A stretch of 64,000 nucleotides of DNA from Sphingobacteriales bacterium 44-15 (GCA_001899685.1 MKWG01000037.1:345651-409650); one strand, 5' to 3'. Counted from the stretch's first letter, positions 44,538 through 52,974 are shown. Numbers and translations are program-made. Notes: a model not told the origin generated them from the sequence alone.

Positions 44538-44945
44538 TCAAATCGTTACGTCAATTACTTTGCTGTATGCACATTTGTTGTTCAGGTCTACCAGCTTTAT
44601 CCTGTAGCTTAATTTTCCGCCGCCAACGCCTTTCAGCTCATCTTTAAAATTATAATCTTTTGTTTTGAAGCTGTCTTCAAGTGTAAAGAATATGGCAATG
44701 GTCTTAAAGGCTTCTCCCCTGCTGCTCCGCTGGATTTCAAATTGTTTATTGTTATGCTCATTTGCCGTGCTCCAGCTTATCTCTGCTTTATTATTGATGA
44801 TTTTTACACTCAGCCCTTCAAAAATTTCGCTGCTATGCTGAGTGGCAATGATGATTACCGGCGCCTGTTTTACTTCTTCGGCTTTTGCATACCCAAAGAG
44901 AATAGTAGCGGCTGCTATGTAAATCAATGCGATCAACTTTTTCAT
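44538..44945 (-). CDS. small secreted Fn3-like protein
   Basis: Protein of 135 residues with a signal peptide (MKKLIALIYIAAATILFGYA). The mature part is one domain with AEISWSTANEHNNKQFEIQR, GEAFKTIAIFF and LSYRIKLVDLNNKCAYSKVI, the usual fibronectin-like arrangement that precedes T9SS sorting domains. Here the sorting domain itself is absent. It is related in pattern to the gene at 43609, so the two may be diverged paralogues. The start at 44945 gives the signal peptide; the frame extends to 45032. Confidence 0.75.
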   Translation of the reverse strand: MKKLIALIYIAAATILFGYAKAEEVKQAPVIIIATQHSSEIFEGLSVKIINNKAEISWSTANEHNNKQFEIQRSSRGEAFKTIAIFFTLEDSFKTKDYNFKDELKGVGGGKLSYRIKLVDLNNKCAYSKVIDVTI

Positions 44946-45261
44946 TTTTTCAATTTTAGAGGTGTATGAACTGTGCTGCTGCACAAACAAAATCGTGATG
45001 TCTTTTGCTGTACTATTGAAAATGCCATACAAAAAGACAAAGTAGATTTACAACAGGAATTGGAGATGTGTCTACGGTTGAAAGAATGGTTATATCAGAT
45101 GCCCGGTTCGCCGCTTTAGGATTTAAAAAGGCTTTATGTAGGAGTTGCACTGAAAGAGATGGTGAAGTATCTCGTAGTGCGGATTTGTTTGACAAAAATA
45201 GAAGATGCTTTCACAACCGCGAAAAATTATTGTGTTTTTTTTGTTGATATATATCAATAAA
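44946..45261. other. intergenic region, no convincing gene
   Basis: The sequence upstream of the small secreted-protein gene. A perfect palindrome TTGATATATATCAA lies at 45244-45257, next to the terminator of the oxidoreductase gene. A plus-strand frame around 44990-45120 (IENAIQKDKVDLQQELEM) has no start codon or match and was not called. Confidence 0.4.
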
Positions 45262-45288
45262 AAAAAGCGCTTCCATAAAGCGCTTTTT
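45262..45288. terminator. intrinsic terminator of the Gfo/Idh/MocA gene
   Basis: AAAAAGCGCTT, loop CCATA, AAGCGCTTTTT: an 11-bp perfect stem with T runs on both strands, 28 bases after the stop of the minus-strand gene. Confidence 0.88.
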
Positions 45289-45315
45289 GAAACAATCAAT
45301 ATGATCGCACTGATA

Positions 45316-46638
45316 CTATACGTAGCTGGTAACACCCGGAACGGCCACCGGGTAGAAGCCATCGCTGTTGGGCAGAACAGGGGGCATTGCGGCAAAGTCA
45401 TATTCCTTAGGATGAAGATCCAGCCCTGAATTAAGCGCTTTATCCCATTCAATTACCTGCCCGCTGTAGGTAGCCATGCGTCCCAGGATGGCTGTCATGG
45501 TACTTTTGGCGCCATACTCTGCATTGTCAAATTTGTATTGACCTTTGGCAATAGCTTCAAACAGCTCATCATGCTCTGTTTGATAAGGATTGTTTTCCGT
45601 CTTCCTGTCAAACTGGTATAATACTCTTCCTTTGTGATCTACAATGTTGGCGTCTCCTGCAAATATTTTTCCTTTAGTGCCAACGAGCAGTTCATCCACC
45701 TTGTTCATTGTTTTAGGCTGGTGCCTGCACTGGCTGTTCAGGATGGAACCATCGGCATAGTGAAATTCCACGTAGTGATGATCGAATATCTCACCGTAGT
45801 CTTTCCCTTTTCTTACTTCTCTTCCACCCATGCCCTGCGCTTTTACAGGATAGGCGCCTTTAAACCAGTTGATCACATCAATATTGTGGATATGCTGCTC
45901 ATTGATATGGTCGCCGCAAAGCCATACAAAATAATACCAGTTACGCATCTGGTATTCCATTTCGGTTTGGCCCGGTTGCCTGGGATGCACCCACACGCCA
46001 TCATTATTCCACCATGCCTGCGCTGATGTAATATCGCCGATCAGATCTTTGCGCTTGAGCAGTTCCCTGTATGAGTTTTGGTAATGCCTTTGCAGCCCCA
46101 CCACTACATTCAGCTTTTTCTTTTTAGCCGTCTCTGCTGCAGCCAGCACTCTCTTCACACCAGCAGGGTCTGTTGCCACTGGCTTTTCCATAAAAATATG
46201 TTTCCCTTGCTTCACAGCTTCTTCAAAATGGATCGGGCGAAAACCCGGAGGAGTAGCCAGGATCACCACATCTGCCAGCGGAATAGCTTTCAGGTAAGCG
46301 TCAAAGCCCACGAATTTATTTTCCTCAGGCACATCAATGCGTTTGGCATCAATCTCACCGGAAGTAAGTGATTTGTACGAATTGTCAAGCCTGTCGCGGA
46401 AAGCATCAGCCATCGCCACGATCTTTACATTTTGTTTTGTTGATAATGCCTGGGTGGCTGCTCCTGTGCCGCGACCGCCGCAACCTATCAATGCTATTTT
46501 TATGACATCATCTGCCCCGGAAAAATAATTGGCCTTTGAAAGTAAGGGTGCTGCCAAAATACCTCCGGCAAGAAGAGATGAGTTTTTTACAAACTCCCTT
46601 CTTGTAGATGAATTGTTATTGGAATTTTGCTTTTTCAT
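45316..46638 (-). CDS. Tat-exported Gfo/Idh/MocA-family oxidoreductase
   Basis: NAD(P)-dependent sugar or cyclitol oxidoreductase of 440 residues. The N-terminus carries a twin-arginine signal (STRREFVKNSSLLAGGILA). The Rossmann motif is IALIGCGGRGTGAATQAL, followed by VVILATPPGFRP and the EKP motif (HIFMEKPVATDPAGVKRVL). The catalytic-domain helix carries WLCGDHINEQHIHNIDVINW. Export of the folded enzyme with its cofactor is typical for this Bacteroidota group. It forms a run with the gene at 46673 (34 bases apart, same strand) and is near a TIM-barrel isomerase-like gene. Confidence 0.93.
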   Translation of the reverse strand: MKKQNSNNNSSTRREFVKNSSLLAGGILAAPLLSKANYFSGADDVIKIALIGCGGRGTGAATQALSTKQNVKIVAMADAFRDRLDNSYKSLTSGEIDAKRIDVPEENKFVGFDAYLKAIPLADVVILATPPGFRPIHFEEAVKQGKHIFMEKPVATDPAGVKRVLAAAETAKKKKLNVVVGLQRHYQNSYRELLKRKDLIGDITSAQAWWNNDGVWVHPRQPGQTEMEYQMRNWYYFVWLCGDHINEQHIHNIDVINWFKGAYPVKAQGMGGREVRKGKDYGEIFDHHYVEFHYADGSILNSQCRHQPKTMNKVDELLVGTKGKIFAGDANIVDHKGRVLYQFDRKTENNPYQTEHDELFEAIAKGQYKFDNAEYGAKSTMTAILGRMATYSGQVIEWDKALNSGLDLHPKEYDFAAMPPVLPNSDGFYPVAVPGVTSYV

Positions 46639-46672
46639 AAACCTTATTTTATATTAAATTTTATATGAGCAA

Positions 46673-47635
46673 TCATTTTTTCAAATACTTATCAAAGAAT
46701 GCGTTGGCTTCTTCTGCAGTTGGCTGTTGTAATGGGCGGATAATACGGAATCCTACAAACATGGCATCTGTGAGCCACCACCTGCTCCTGGGGATCTGGG
46801 GATCTCTTTTATTCCATGAAGGCTCCGAATGTTCGCGGTCTGCACTGCGCAGCTTTTCCGGCCCGTCTAAATAGCTGCCGCCGCGCACGCTCTTCGGATA
46901 GCGTTTGCCGGGCTCCACTACAGTTGCATTACTATTGTCGGTGATCTTTTCAAAATATTTCTCATCGTATTGATCAAGCGTCCATTCTGCTACATTGCCC
47001 AGCATATCATACAATCCCCAGGCATTCGGCAGTTTCTGACCTACTTTCTGGTATTTGTTTTTACTGTTCCCTTTATACCAGGCATATTTATCAAGGTCTT
47101 TAGGATTGTTTCCAAACGGGTAGACCGTTGCAGAACCTGCCCGGCAGGCATATTCCCATTCCGCCTCGCTCGGCAGTCTGTAGAATACGCCGGTCTTTTT
47201 GTAAAGCCAGCGGCAAAACATGAGCGCTGCATCCTGGCTCATACTGTTGACAGGATATCCGCCGGTTTTTCCCATGCCCCAGCTCAGATCTATGTATTGT
47301 GGCGTAGGGCGGGTAACCGCATCTACTTCCGAGCCCACAGAAGTGGCTTCATCCCTGAAAAATGCATCGAAGATATCATGAGTAACCTCGTAAGTGCTCA
47401 TCCAGAATGCTGCCACTTTTACATGGCGCGCCGGTGTCTCATCGGGCTTTTTCTGCGCATCGGCATCAGCGCTGCCCATGAGAAAGCTGCCTGCGGGTAT
47501 GGGCGCCATTTTGATATCAAACTTAGTCCCGGGGACTTTTTCACTGTATGCTTCAAATTTCTGGCTGCCTGACTGCGCGATAGAATGGAACGTTACGGAT
47601 AGGAGAAATAAAACGGAAAGTCCTGCCTTTTTCAC
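46673..47635 (-). CDS. secreted formylglycine-generating-enzyme-like (SUMF1 fold) protein without catalytic cysteines
   Basis: SUMF1/FGE-sulfatase-domain protein of 320 residues with a signal peptide (about 1-20). Fold-typical segments are present: IPAGSFLMGSADAD, FWMSTYEVTHDIFDAFF, YPVNSMSQDAALMFCRWL, FYRLPSEAEWEYACRAG, GLYDMLGNVAEWTLDQY. The final catalytic region reads RGGSYLDGPEKLRS (251-264), where true formylglycine-generating enzymes carry two cysteines (RGGSFLCHxSYC). Both are replaced, so it is not expected to activate sulfatases. It may be a binding or structural relative. It is probably co-transcribed with the Gfo/Idh/MocA gene. Confidence 0.88.
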   Translation of the reverse strand: MKKAGLSVLFLLSVTFHSIAQSGSQKFEAYSEKVPGTKFDIKMAPIPAGSFLMGSADADAQKKPDETPARHVKVAAFWMSTYEVTHDIFDAFFRDEATSVGSEVDAVTRPTPQYIDLSWGMGKTGGYPVNSMSQDAALMFCRWLYKKTGVFYRLPSEAEWEYACRAGSATVYPFGNNPKDLDKYAWYKGNSKNKYQKVGQKLPNAWGLYDMLGNVAEWTLDQYDEKYFEKITDNSNATVVEPGKRYPKSVRGGSYLDGPEKLRSADREHSEPSWNKRDPQIPRSRWWLTDAMFVGFRIIRPLQQPTAEEANAFFDKYLKK

Positions 47636-47748
47636 TCTTAAAAACTTTTTTATTGAGGGGGAAAGATAAGAAAAGAAACAATATTGTCTGCCTTTTTTAT
47701 CGTTTTTGAAATAGTTTCCTTTACTTTAAAGGCTAAAAGATATTCTAT

Positions 47749-48678
47749 ATGCAAAGAAGGAAATTTTTACAGAACGGGGTGCTGGCAGGCGCTTCGGCGA
47801 TGGTGGGCTCCTCTGTATGGGCAGGTAACCAGGCTGGCAGGGCAACAAAGAGTAATACTGCTGAAAAGACATTTAACCTTAATTATGCCCCGCACGATGG
47901 CATGTTCAAAAACAATGGCGGCAGCGATTTTATTGACCAGATAAAATTTATGTACGACCAGGGATTTCGTGCTATAGAAGATAACGGGATGACGGGAAGA
48001 AGCACAGATCAGCAAACCAAAATAGGAGAAACGCTTGCAAAGCTTGGGATGATGATGGGCGTATTTGTAGTGCCTAAGGGTGGTAATGGTGCAAATACAC
48101 TGACCGCGGGAAAGCAGGAATATCTTGATATATTTTTAAAGGGATGCCGTACCTCGGTAGAGGTTGCCAAACGCGTAAATGCAAAATGGGTAACTGTTGT
48201 GCCGGGCGATTTTGAGCGCCACCTGCCCCTCGGGATACAAACGGGCAATGTGATAGATGCGCTTAAACGGGGGGCTGAGATATTGGAGCCGCATGGAATA
48301 GTAATGGTGCTGGAACCCCTGAGCGATACGCCGGATCTTTTCTTGCGGACTTCTTCTCAAACTTACGAGATATGCAGGGGCGTGAACAGCCCGAGCTGTA
48401 AGATATTGTACGATATTTACCACATGCAGAAAAATGAAGGCAACCTTATAAAGCATATTGAGCTGGCATGGAATGAGATCGCTTATTTCCAGATCGGCGA
48501 TAACCCCGGCAGAAATGAACCGACTACCGGTGAGATCAATTATAAAAATATATTCAAATATATCCACAGCCGCGGCTATAAAGGCGTTATGGGAATGGAG
48601 CATGGAAATTCAAAGCCGGGGAAAGACGGAGAGATGACTGTAATAAAAGCATACAGGGAAAGTGACAGCTTCCTGTAA
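47749..48678 (+). CDS. Tat-exported TIM-barrel sugar isomerase-like protein (hydroxypyruvate isomerase family)
   Basis: Xylose-isomerase-like AP-endonuclease-2-fold protein of 309 residues. The N-terminus has a twin-arginine-type signal (MQRRKFLQNGVLAGASAMVG). TIM-barrel strands include GFRAIEDNGMTGRS, VAKRVNAKWVTVVPGDFERH, GIVMVLEPLSDTPDLFLRTS, ILYDIYHMQKNEGNL and EIAYFQIGDNPGRNEPTTGE with ligand-type Glu, Asp and His residues. It likely isomerises or epimerises a sugar derivative together with the neighbouring oxidoreductase. It is divergent from the SUMF1-fold gene. Confidence 0.9.
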   Translation: MQRRKFLQNGVLAGASAMVGSSVWAGNQAGRATKSNTAEKTFNLNYAPHDGMFKNNGGSDFIDQIKFMYDQGFRAIEDNGMTGRSTDQQTKIGETLAKLGMMMGVFVVPKGGNGANTLTAGKQEYLDIFLKGCRTSVEVAKRVNAKWVTVVPGDFERHLPLGIQTGNVIDALKRGAEILEPHGIVMVLEPLSDTPDLFLRTSSQTYEICRGVNSPSCKILYDIYHMQKNEGNLIKHIELAWNEIAYFQIGDNPGRNEPTTGEINYKNIFKYIHSRGYKGVMGMEHGNSKPGKDGEMTVIKAYRESDSFL

Positions 48679-48718
48679 AGACTGGCTAATAAAACGATTT
48701 AAAATAGGTGAAGAGTAG

Positions 48719-48839
48719 TGTTATGTCAAACGTGAAACGACAGACTTGCCTACCGGCAGGCAGGCGATAAATGTGAGAATCTCACATTTATCGTCTCACC
48801 TCTCACAAAGAAACACGAAAAATTATTATTGACATAACA
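48719..48839. repeat. 121-bp terminal-inverted-repeat element, copy B (core inverted relative to copy A)
   Basis: Ends TGTTATGTCAA and TTGACATAACA are identical to copy A. It is flanked on both sides by GTAG (48715-48718 and 48840-48843), an exact 4-bp direct repeat. Read on the opposite strand, its arms align almost perfectly with those of copy A. The 47-bp core bounded by AGAC and GTCT is reversed: the TTGCCTACCGGCAGGCAGG block is at the other side of the CGATAAATGTGAG palindrome. Only three base differences are counted between the cores after inversion. No coding capacity. Confidence 0.85.
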
Positions 48840-48857
48840 GTAGGATACAATTGTATC

Positions 48858-49967
48858 TTACCCTTCTTCATTCTGTGTAGTATCTTCTATCTTTTCGTCC
48901 TCCGCATTAGTTAAAACCACGTCTGACATCCGTTTCATCGGGTTAGACCGGTTTTGAGCATACTCACTTCTTTGCTTCAGGATCTCTATAGTGGTAAATA
49001 TGGATTGACGGAATGATGATTCATCCGCTTTATTTTTACCGGCGATATCAAATGCAGTGCCGTGATCGGGAGAAGTGCGCACTGCAGACAGTCCCGCGGT
49101 GTAATTCACTCCCTCCCCTTTTGATAAAGATTTGAAAGGAATAAGCCCCTGGTCGTGATACATTGCCAGTACGGCATCAAACTTTTCGTAGCTGCCTCTT
49201 GCAAAAAAAGCGTCGGCGCTGTAAGGGCCAAAAGCGAGGATATTATTATGCCTGGCTTCTTTGATAACAGGTTTGATCTGTTCCTCTTCTTCCGTGCCTA
49301 TCAGTCCTTCATCGCCTGCATGAGGGTTTAATCCAAGCACGGCAATGCGGGGCTTATCAATCCCAAAGTCTTTCTGAAGGCTTTCTTTAAGTATTTGTAA
49401 TTTTTTGAGTATTGCCTGCCTGGTAATGAACCGGGCTATATCTTTTACAGGCACGTGCTCTGTAACAAGGCCTACCCGCATATTATCCGAGCACATCAGC
49501 ATCAGCACATCATCAGCCCCGAAATAAGATTTCAGGAAAGGCGTATGCCCGCTGAAATTAAAATCGGGAGACTGCACATTCTTTTTGTGGATAGGACAGG
49601 TGATCAGCCCCTGTACCTGCCCTGCTTTTAATGCATTTACAGCAGCCTGCAGCGATTTTACAGCGTACTTACCGCCTGTTTCGTTCATCAACCCGGGTGT
49701 AACGTTCACTTCTTCTTCCCAGCAGTTGTATATATTCACCTGCTTTGGATATATCCTGTTGATATCCTTAAGGTTCTGGAAACTGAAATTGACATCAGGA
49801 ATAGTTTTACGATAAAAATTTATCAGCTTGTTCGACCCGAAAATGACCGGGGTGCACAGATCCAGTATCCTGCTGTCGGAAAACGTTTTTATAATGATCT
49901 CTATGCCGATGCCATTAATATCTCCGCATGAAATGCCTATAGACGGCTTGTCATTTTGATTTGACAT
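48858..49967 (-). CDS. pdxA: 4-hydroxythreonine-4-phosphate dehydrogenase
   Basis: Pyridoxal phosphate biosynthesis enzyme that oxidises 4-phosphohydroxy-L-threonine with NAD. The 369-residue protein begins with IGISCGDINGIGIEIIIKTF and carries TGGKYAVKSLQAAV, the metal-binding FSGHTPFLKSYFG, LGLNPHAGDEGLIG, LAMYHDQGLIPFK and RTSPDHGTAFDIAGKN. It has about 30 extra C-terminal residues of charged sequence after the conserved domain. It is divergent from rsmA with 65 bases between the starts. Confidence 0.93.
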   Translation of the reverse strand: MSNQNDKPSIGISCGDINGIGIEIIIKTFSDSRILDLCTPVIFGSNKLINFYRKTIPDVNFSFQNLKDINRIYPKQVNIYNCWEEEVNVTPGLMNETGGKYAVKSLQAAVNALKAGQVQGLITCPIHKKNVQSPDFNFSGHTPFLKSYFGADDVLMLMCSDNMRVGLVTEHVPVKDIARFITRQAILKKLQILKESLQKDFGIDKPRIAVLGLNPHAGDEGLIGTEEEEQIKPVIKEARHNNILAFGPYSADAFFARGSYEKFDAVLAMYHDQGLIPFKSLSKGEGVNYTAGLSAVRTSPDHGTAFDIAGKNKADESSFRQSIFTTIEILKQRSEYAQNRSNPMKRMSDVVLTNAEDEKIEDTTQNEEG

Positions 49968-50032
49968 ATATTATTACCTGTTGAGCAGCGAAAGTACGGT
50001 TTTGTTGGGGTTTTCGTACTTTTAGCGGGCTG

Positions 50033-50803
50033 ATGTATACATTAAAAAAATCGCTGGGCCAGCATTTCCTCCGGGATGAAAATATAGTGGCAAAGATCAT
50101 CGCTGCCCTGCAGGAGCGGGCTTTTACCCAATTGCTTGAGATAGGACCGGGAGGAGGAGCGCTTACCAGGCACCTCGTGGGGATCCCGGGCATCGTATTT
50201 AAAGCAGTAGAGCTTGATGAAGAGAAAGTGCGCTTTCTTGAAAATACCTATCCTGCGCTCAAAGGCAAAATTATTCACGACAGCATTCTGGATATCAGCC
50301 GCCCTTTTGAAGGCGCTTTTACCGTGATAGGTAATTTCCCCTATAATATTTCTTCGCAGATCCTTTTTAAAATACTGGAATGGAAGGATGATGTGGAAGC
50401 TGTAACAGGCATGTTCCAGAAAGAAGTGGCGCAGCGGGTAGCGGCAAAACATGGAAATAAGACGTATGGCATTCTAAGTGTCCTTATACAGGCTTATTTT
50501 GAAGTGGAATATCTTTTTGAAGTACATGAACAATGTTTTAATCCTCCGCCCAAAGTAAAAAGCGCGGTGATCAGGCTCATACCCAGGACCGAACCGTTAC
50601 CTATCCGCAATGAAGCTTTTTTCTTCACCCTGGTGAAAACAGCATTTAACCAGCGGCGTAAGATGCTGAGAAATGCAGTCAGGAATTTATTTGACGATAC
50701 AATGCTTAAAAATCCGATTTTTGACAAACGTGCGGAGCAGCTTAGTGTGGAAGATTTTGTTGAGTTGGGCAATAGAGGGGAAGGGAGAAGGTATGAGGCA
50801 TGA
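50033..50803 (+). CDS. rsmA: 16S rRNA (adenine(1518)-N6/adenine(1519)-N6)-dimethyltransferase
   Basis: Dimethylates two adjacent adenines near the 3' end of 16S rRNA during 30S maturation. N-terminal KKSLGQHFLRDENIV, AdoMet motif LLEIGPGGGALTRHL (36-48) and the catalytic motif N101-F-P-Y104 are intact. The C-terminal helical domain ends with LSVEDFVELGNRGEG. Length is 256 residues. It is divergent from pdxA, a frequent neighbour of rsmA in other bacteria. Confidence 0.96.
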   Translation: MYTLKKSLGQHFLRDENIVAKIIAALQERAFTQLLEIGPGGGALTRHLVGIPGIVFKAVELDEEKVRFLENTYPALKGKIIHDSILDISRPFEGAFTVIGNFPYNISSQILFKILEWKDDVEAVTGMFQKEVAQRVAAKHGNKTYGILSVLIQAYFEVEYLFEVHEQCFNPPPKVKSAVIRLIPRTEPLPIRNEAFFFTLVKTAFNQRRKMLRNAVRNLFDDTMLKNPIFDKRAEQLSVEDFVELGNRGEGRRYEA

Positions 50804-50864
50804 GGTATGAGGGGTAAGGCCAGGAATGTAGACGCAAGGCAAGGCATGCCCTGCCGCCTGGTGT

Positions 50865-50950
50865 AAACGAGAAACGAGAAATGAGAAAAGTGAGCGGTTG
50901 ACCTTTCACGTCTCACCTTTCACCTCTCACATATTCACTATTCACAATAA
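50865..50950. repeat. dispersed intergenic repeat (GAAACGAGAAATGAGAA / CACGTCTCACC words)
   Basis: ACGAGAAACGAGAAATGAGAAAAGTGAGC and then CCTTTCACGTCTCACCTTTCACCTCTCAC form an imperfect hairpin. It belongs to the same word family as the other marked repeats. It lies between rsmA and the hydroxyacid dehydrogenase gene. Confidence 0.5.
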
Positions 50951-50988
50951 CAATAACATTCAATCAAAACAAACCCATTCCCGGTTAT

Positions 50989-51912
50989 ATGAAAAAAGCG
51001 ATCGTGACCGCTAAAGTGCATCAATACCTTATAGATACCTTAGAGAAAAAAGAGTATACAGTTGTTTACCGTCCCCAGATCACTTATGAGGAACTGGGAG
51101 AAGAAATAGCAGATGCCGAAGGGCTTATTGTGACCACACGGCTTAAAATTGACCGGGCGATGATAGACCGTGCGCCGGCGCTGAAATGGATCGGCAGGCT
51201 GGGGAGCGGGATGGAACTGATTGATGTGGAGTATGCTGCTACTAAAGGGATAATTTGCGAAAGCAGCCCCGAAGGCAACCGGAATGCCGTAGGAGAACAA
51301 ACACTCGGCGTATTACTTTGTCTCCTGAATAAGATCTGCAGCAGCAGCCGCGAAGTGGCGGAAGGCAAATGGATACGGGACGCTAACCGCGGTACGGAGC
51401 TGAGCGGCAAAACAGTGGGCATCATAGGCTTTGGAAATGCAGGCGGGGCTTTTGCAAAAGTGCTGTCCTCCTTCGACGTAGAGATACTGGCTTACGACAA
51501 ATACAAGTTTGGTTTTGCTTCGGGCAACGTACATGAAGCAGAGCCGGAACAGATCGCCAGGTATGCAGATGTGATAAGCCTGCATGTACCGCTGACGGAT
51601 GAGACCTTTCACATGGCAAACCATGACTTTTTTAACCGCCTTCAGCGAAAGCCGTATTTCTTAAATGCCTGCAGGGGAAAAGTGCATGATACTGCTGCTG
51701 TAATAGAGGCATTACAATCAGGAAAAATTGCGGGCGCCGGGCTTGACGTGCTGGAAAATGAGAAGCTTGATACCTATAATGAAACCGAGCATGAGCAATT
51801 GCGCTGGCTTGTCAGCCAGCCTAATGTTATTATTACACCGCATATAGCGGGGTATAGCCATGAAGCTTTTTATAAAATGGCGAAGATTGTGCTTGAAAAA
51901 TTGAAAATCTGA
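50989..51912 (+). CDS. D-2-hydroxyacid dehydrogenase
   Basis: NAD-dependent D-isomer-specific dehydrogenase of 307 residues. The substrate domain is followed by the Rossmann motif [17 protein letters not shown], the catalytic arginine in [14 protein letters not shown], glutamate in GLDVLENEK and histidine in [14 protein letters not shown]. Unlike the serA gene at 3783 it has no ACT domain. Its substrate may be phosphoglycerate, glyoxylate or another 2-hydroxyacid. It lies upstream of greA on the same strand, with greA having its own promoter. Confidence 0.9.
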   Translation: MKKAIVTAKVHQYLIDTLEKKEYTVVYRPQITYEELGEEIADAEGLIVTTRLKIDRAMIDRAPALKWIGRLGSGMELIDVEYAATKGIICESSPEGNRNAVGEQTLGVLLCLLNKICSSSREVAEGKWIRDANRGTELSGKTVGIIGFGNAGGAFAKVLSSFDVEILAYDKYKFGFASGNVHEAEPEQIARYADVISLHVPLTDETFHMANHDFFNRLQRKPYFLNACRGKVHDTAAVIEALQSGKIAGAGLDVLENEKLDTYNETEHEQLRWLVSQPNVIITPHIAGYSHEAFYKMAKIVLEKLKI

Positions 51913-51953
51913 TTTTTCACACAATATTTCTCGCTTTTTTGACTTCTTTTTAT

Positions 51954-51961
51954 TAGTTTTG
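51954..51961 (+). promoter_or_regulatory. -7 promoter element of greA
   Basis: TAGTTTTG matches TAnnTTTG. Transcription would begin near 51967, leaving a leader of about 80 bases that contains a terminator-like hairpin. Confidence 0.5.
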
Positions 51962-51977
51962 TATTCATACTTAATTG

Positions 51978-52020
51978 CAACGCTTCGGGTAATCCCCGAG
52001 GCGTTGTTATTTTTTTATTT
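51978..52020 (+). terminator. terminator-like hairpin in the greA leader (attenuator candidate)
   Basis: CAACGC-T-TCGGG, loop TAATC, CCCGA-G-GCGTTG followed by TTATTTTTTTATTT: a G/C-rich stem with a T-rich run. It lies between the predicted greA transcription start and its ATG (52046). It could instead terminate the upstream dehydrogenase transcript, but the promoter position makes it part of the greA leader. Confidence 0.7.
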
Positions 52021-52045
52021 TTTATTATCTAAAAACGAAGAAGCC

Positions 52046-52519
52046 ATGAGTGAAGTAATGTATGTTACCTTCGAAACTTTGGAGCAATTGAAAGCCGAGC
52101 TTCAGCACATGAAAGGCGTGGAAAGGCCTGCTGCTTCAAGAGCTATTGCAGAAGCCCGCGAAAAAGGAGATTTGAAAGAAAATGCTGAATATGATGCGGC
52201 CAAAGAGGCTCAGGGGATCCTGGAAGCCAGGATCGCCAAACTGGAAGGTGATATAGCCAATGCGAGGATCATTGAAATAGATACCATTGATACCAGTAAA
52301 GTAAGCATTCTCACTAAAGTGACACTTACTAATATGAAAACCAGCAAAAAGGTAACCTACCAGATCGTTTCTGAAAAAGAAGCCGATCTGAAAGTGGGTA
52401 AAATTTCAGTAACCTCGCCTATCGGTCAGGGAGTACTGGGCAAGCAGGTGGGAGAGATAGCTGAAGTAAAGGCGCCGGCAGGTTTGCTGAAGTTCAAAAT
52501 AGAAGGGATAGCTATTTAA
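52046..52519 (+). CDS. greA: transcription elongation factor GreA
   Basis: Rescues backtracked RNA polymerase by stimulating transcript cleavage. The N-terminal coiled coil includes FETLEQLKAELQHMKGVERP, SRAIAEAREKGDLKENAEYD (with the tip acidic residues, DLKENAEYDAAKE) and IAKLEGDIANARIIE. The C-terminal FKBP-like domain ends with SPIGQGVLGKQVGEIAEVKAPAGLLKFKI. Length is 157 residues. The ATG at 52046 is chosen; the frame extends upstream to 51959, through the leader hairpin and close to the promoter. Confidence 0.95.
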   Translation: MSEVMYVTFETLEQLKAELQHMKGVERPAASRAIAEAREKGDLKENAEYDAAKEAQGILEARIAKLEGDIANARIIEIDTIDTSKVSILTKVTLTNMKTSKKVTYQIVSEKEADLKVGKISVTSPIGQGVLGKQVGEIAEVKAPAGLLKFKIEGIAI

Positions 52520-52540
52520 CTTTTAAACCATTTTCACGAG

Positions 52541-52569
52541 GGCTGCCCCGGAACGGGCAGCCTTTTTTT
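52541..52569 (+). terminator. intrinsic terminator of greA
   Basis: GGCTGCCC, loop CGGAAC, GGGCAGCC followed by seven T: a textbook terminator 21 bases after the greA stop. Confidence 0.93.
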
Positions 52570-52572
52570 ATA

Positions 52573-52580
52573 TAATTTTG
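52573..52580 (+). promoter_or_regulatory. -7 promoter element of the HIT gene
   Basis: TAATTTTG followed by CGCC and the ATG at 52585. The transcription start should coincide with the start codon, implying a leaderless mRNA. Confidence 0.55.
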
Positions 52581-52584
52581 CGCC

Positions 52585-52974
52585 ATGACCATTTTTTCTA
52601 AAATAATAGCCGGGGAAATTCCCTCCTATAAAATTGCTGAGAACGAAAAATGCTATGCTTTTCTTGATATTTTCCCTCTTGTGGAAGGACATACGCTGGT
52701 AATACCTAAAACAGAGGTGGACAATCTTTTTGATTTGCCGCCTGCTTACCTGAGCGAGCTGGTATTATTTGCGCAACCCATTGCAAAAGCCATAGAAAGA
52801 TCCTTTAACTGTAACCGCTGTGGCATAAGTGTAGTAGGACTTGAAGTGCCGCATGCGCATATTCATCTTATCCCGATCAATAGTATAGGCGATCTGAATT
52901 TCAGCCGCCCCAAGCTGAAGCTTTCGCCCGAAGCGCTGAAACAGATACAGGAAAAAATTATTGCCAATATATAG
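52585..52974 (+). CDS. HIT-family nucleotide-binding protein
   Basis: Histidine-triad hydrolase/transferase acting on purine nucleoside phosphoramidates or dinucleotides. The fold begins TIFSKIIAGEIPSYKI and carries the catalytic triad H90-A-H-I-H94 within VPHAHIHLIPI. Length is 129 residues (about 14 kDa), the usual HINT size. The mRNA appears leaderless. The TAG stop borders a repeat element (copy C). Confidence 0.94.
   Translation: MTIFSKIIAGEIPSYKIAENEKCYAFLDIFPLVEGHTLVIPKTEVDNLFDLPPAYLSELVLFAQPIAKAIERSFNCNRCGISVVGLEVPHAHIHLIPINSIGDLNFSRPKLKLSPEALKQIQEKIIANI

Noticed and set aside
44990..45240. Plus-strand frame QNRDVFCCTIENAIQKDKVD and continuation
   Set aside because: Interrupted by a stop, no start codon and no recognisable similarity; treated as non-coding.
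46673..47635. Sulfatase-activating formylglycine-generating enzyme
   Set aside because: The SUMF1 fold is present but both catalytic cysteines are missing at the RGGSYLDG region.
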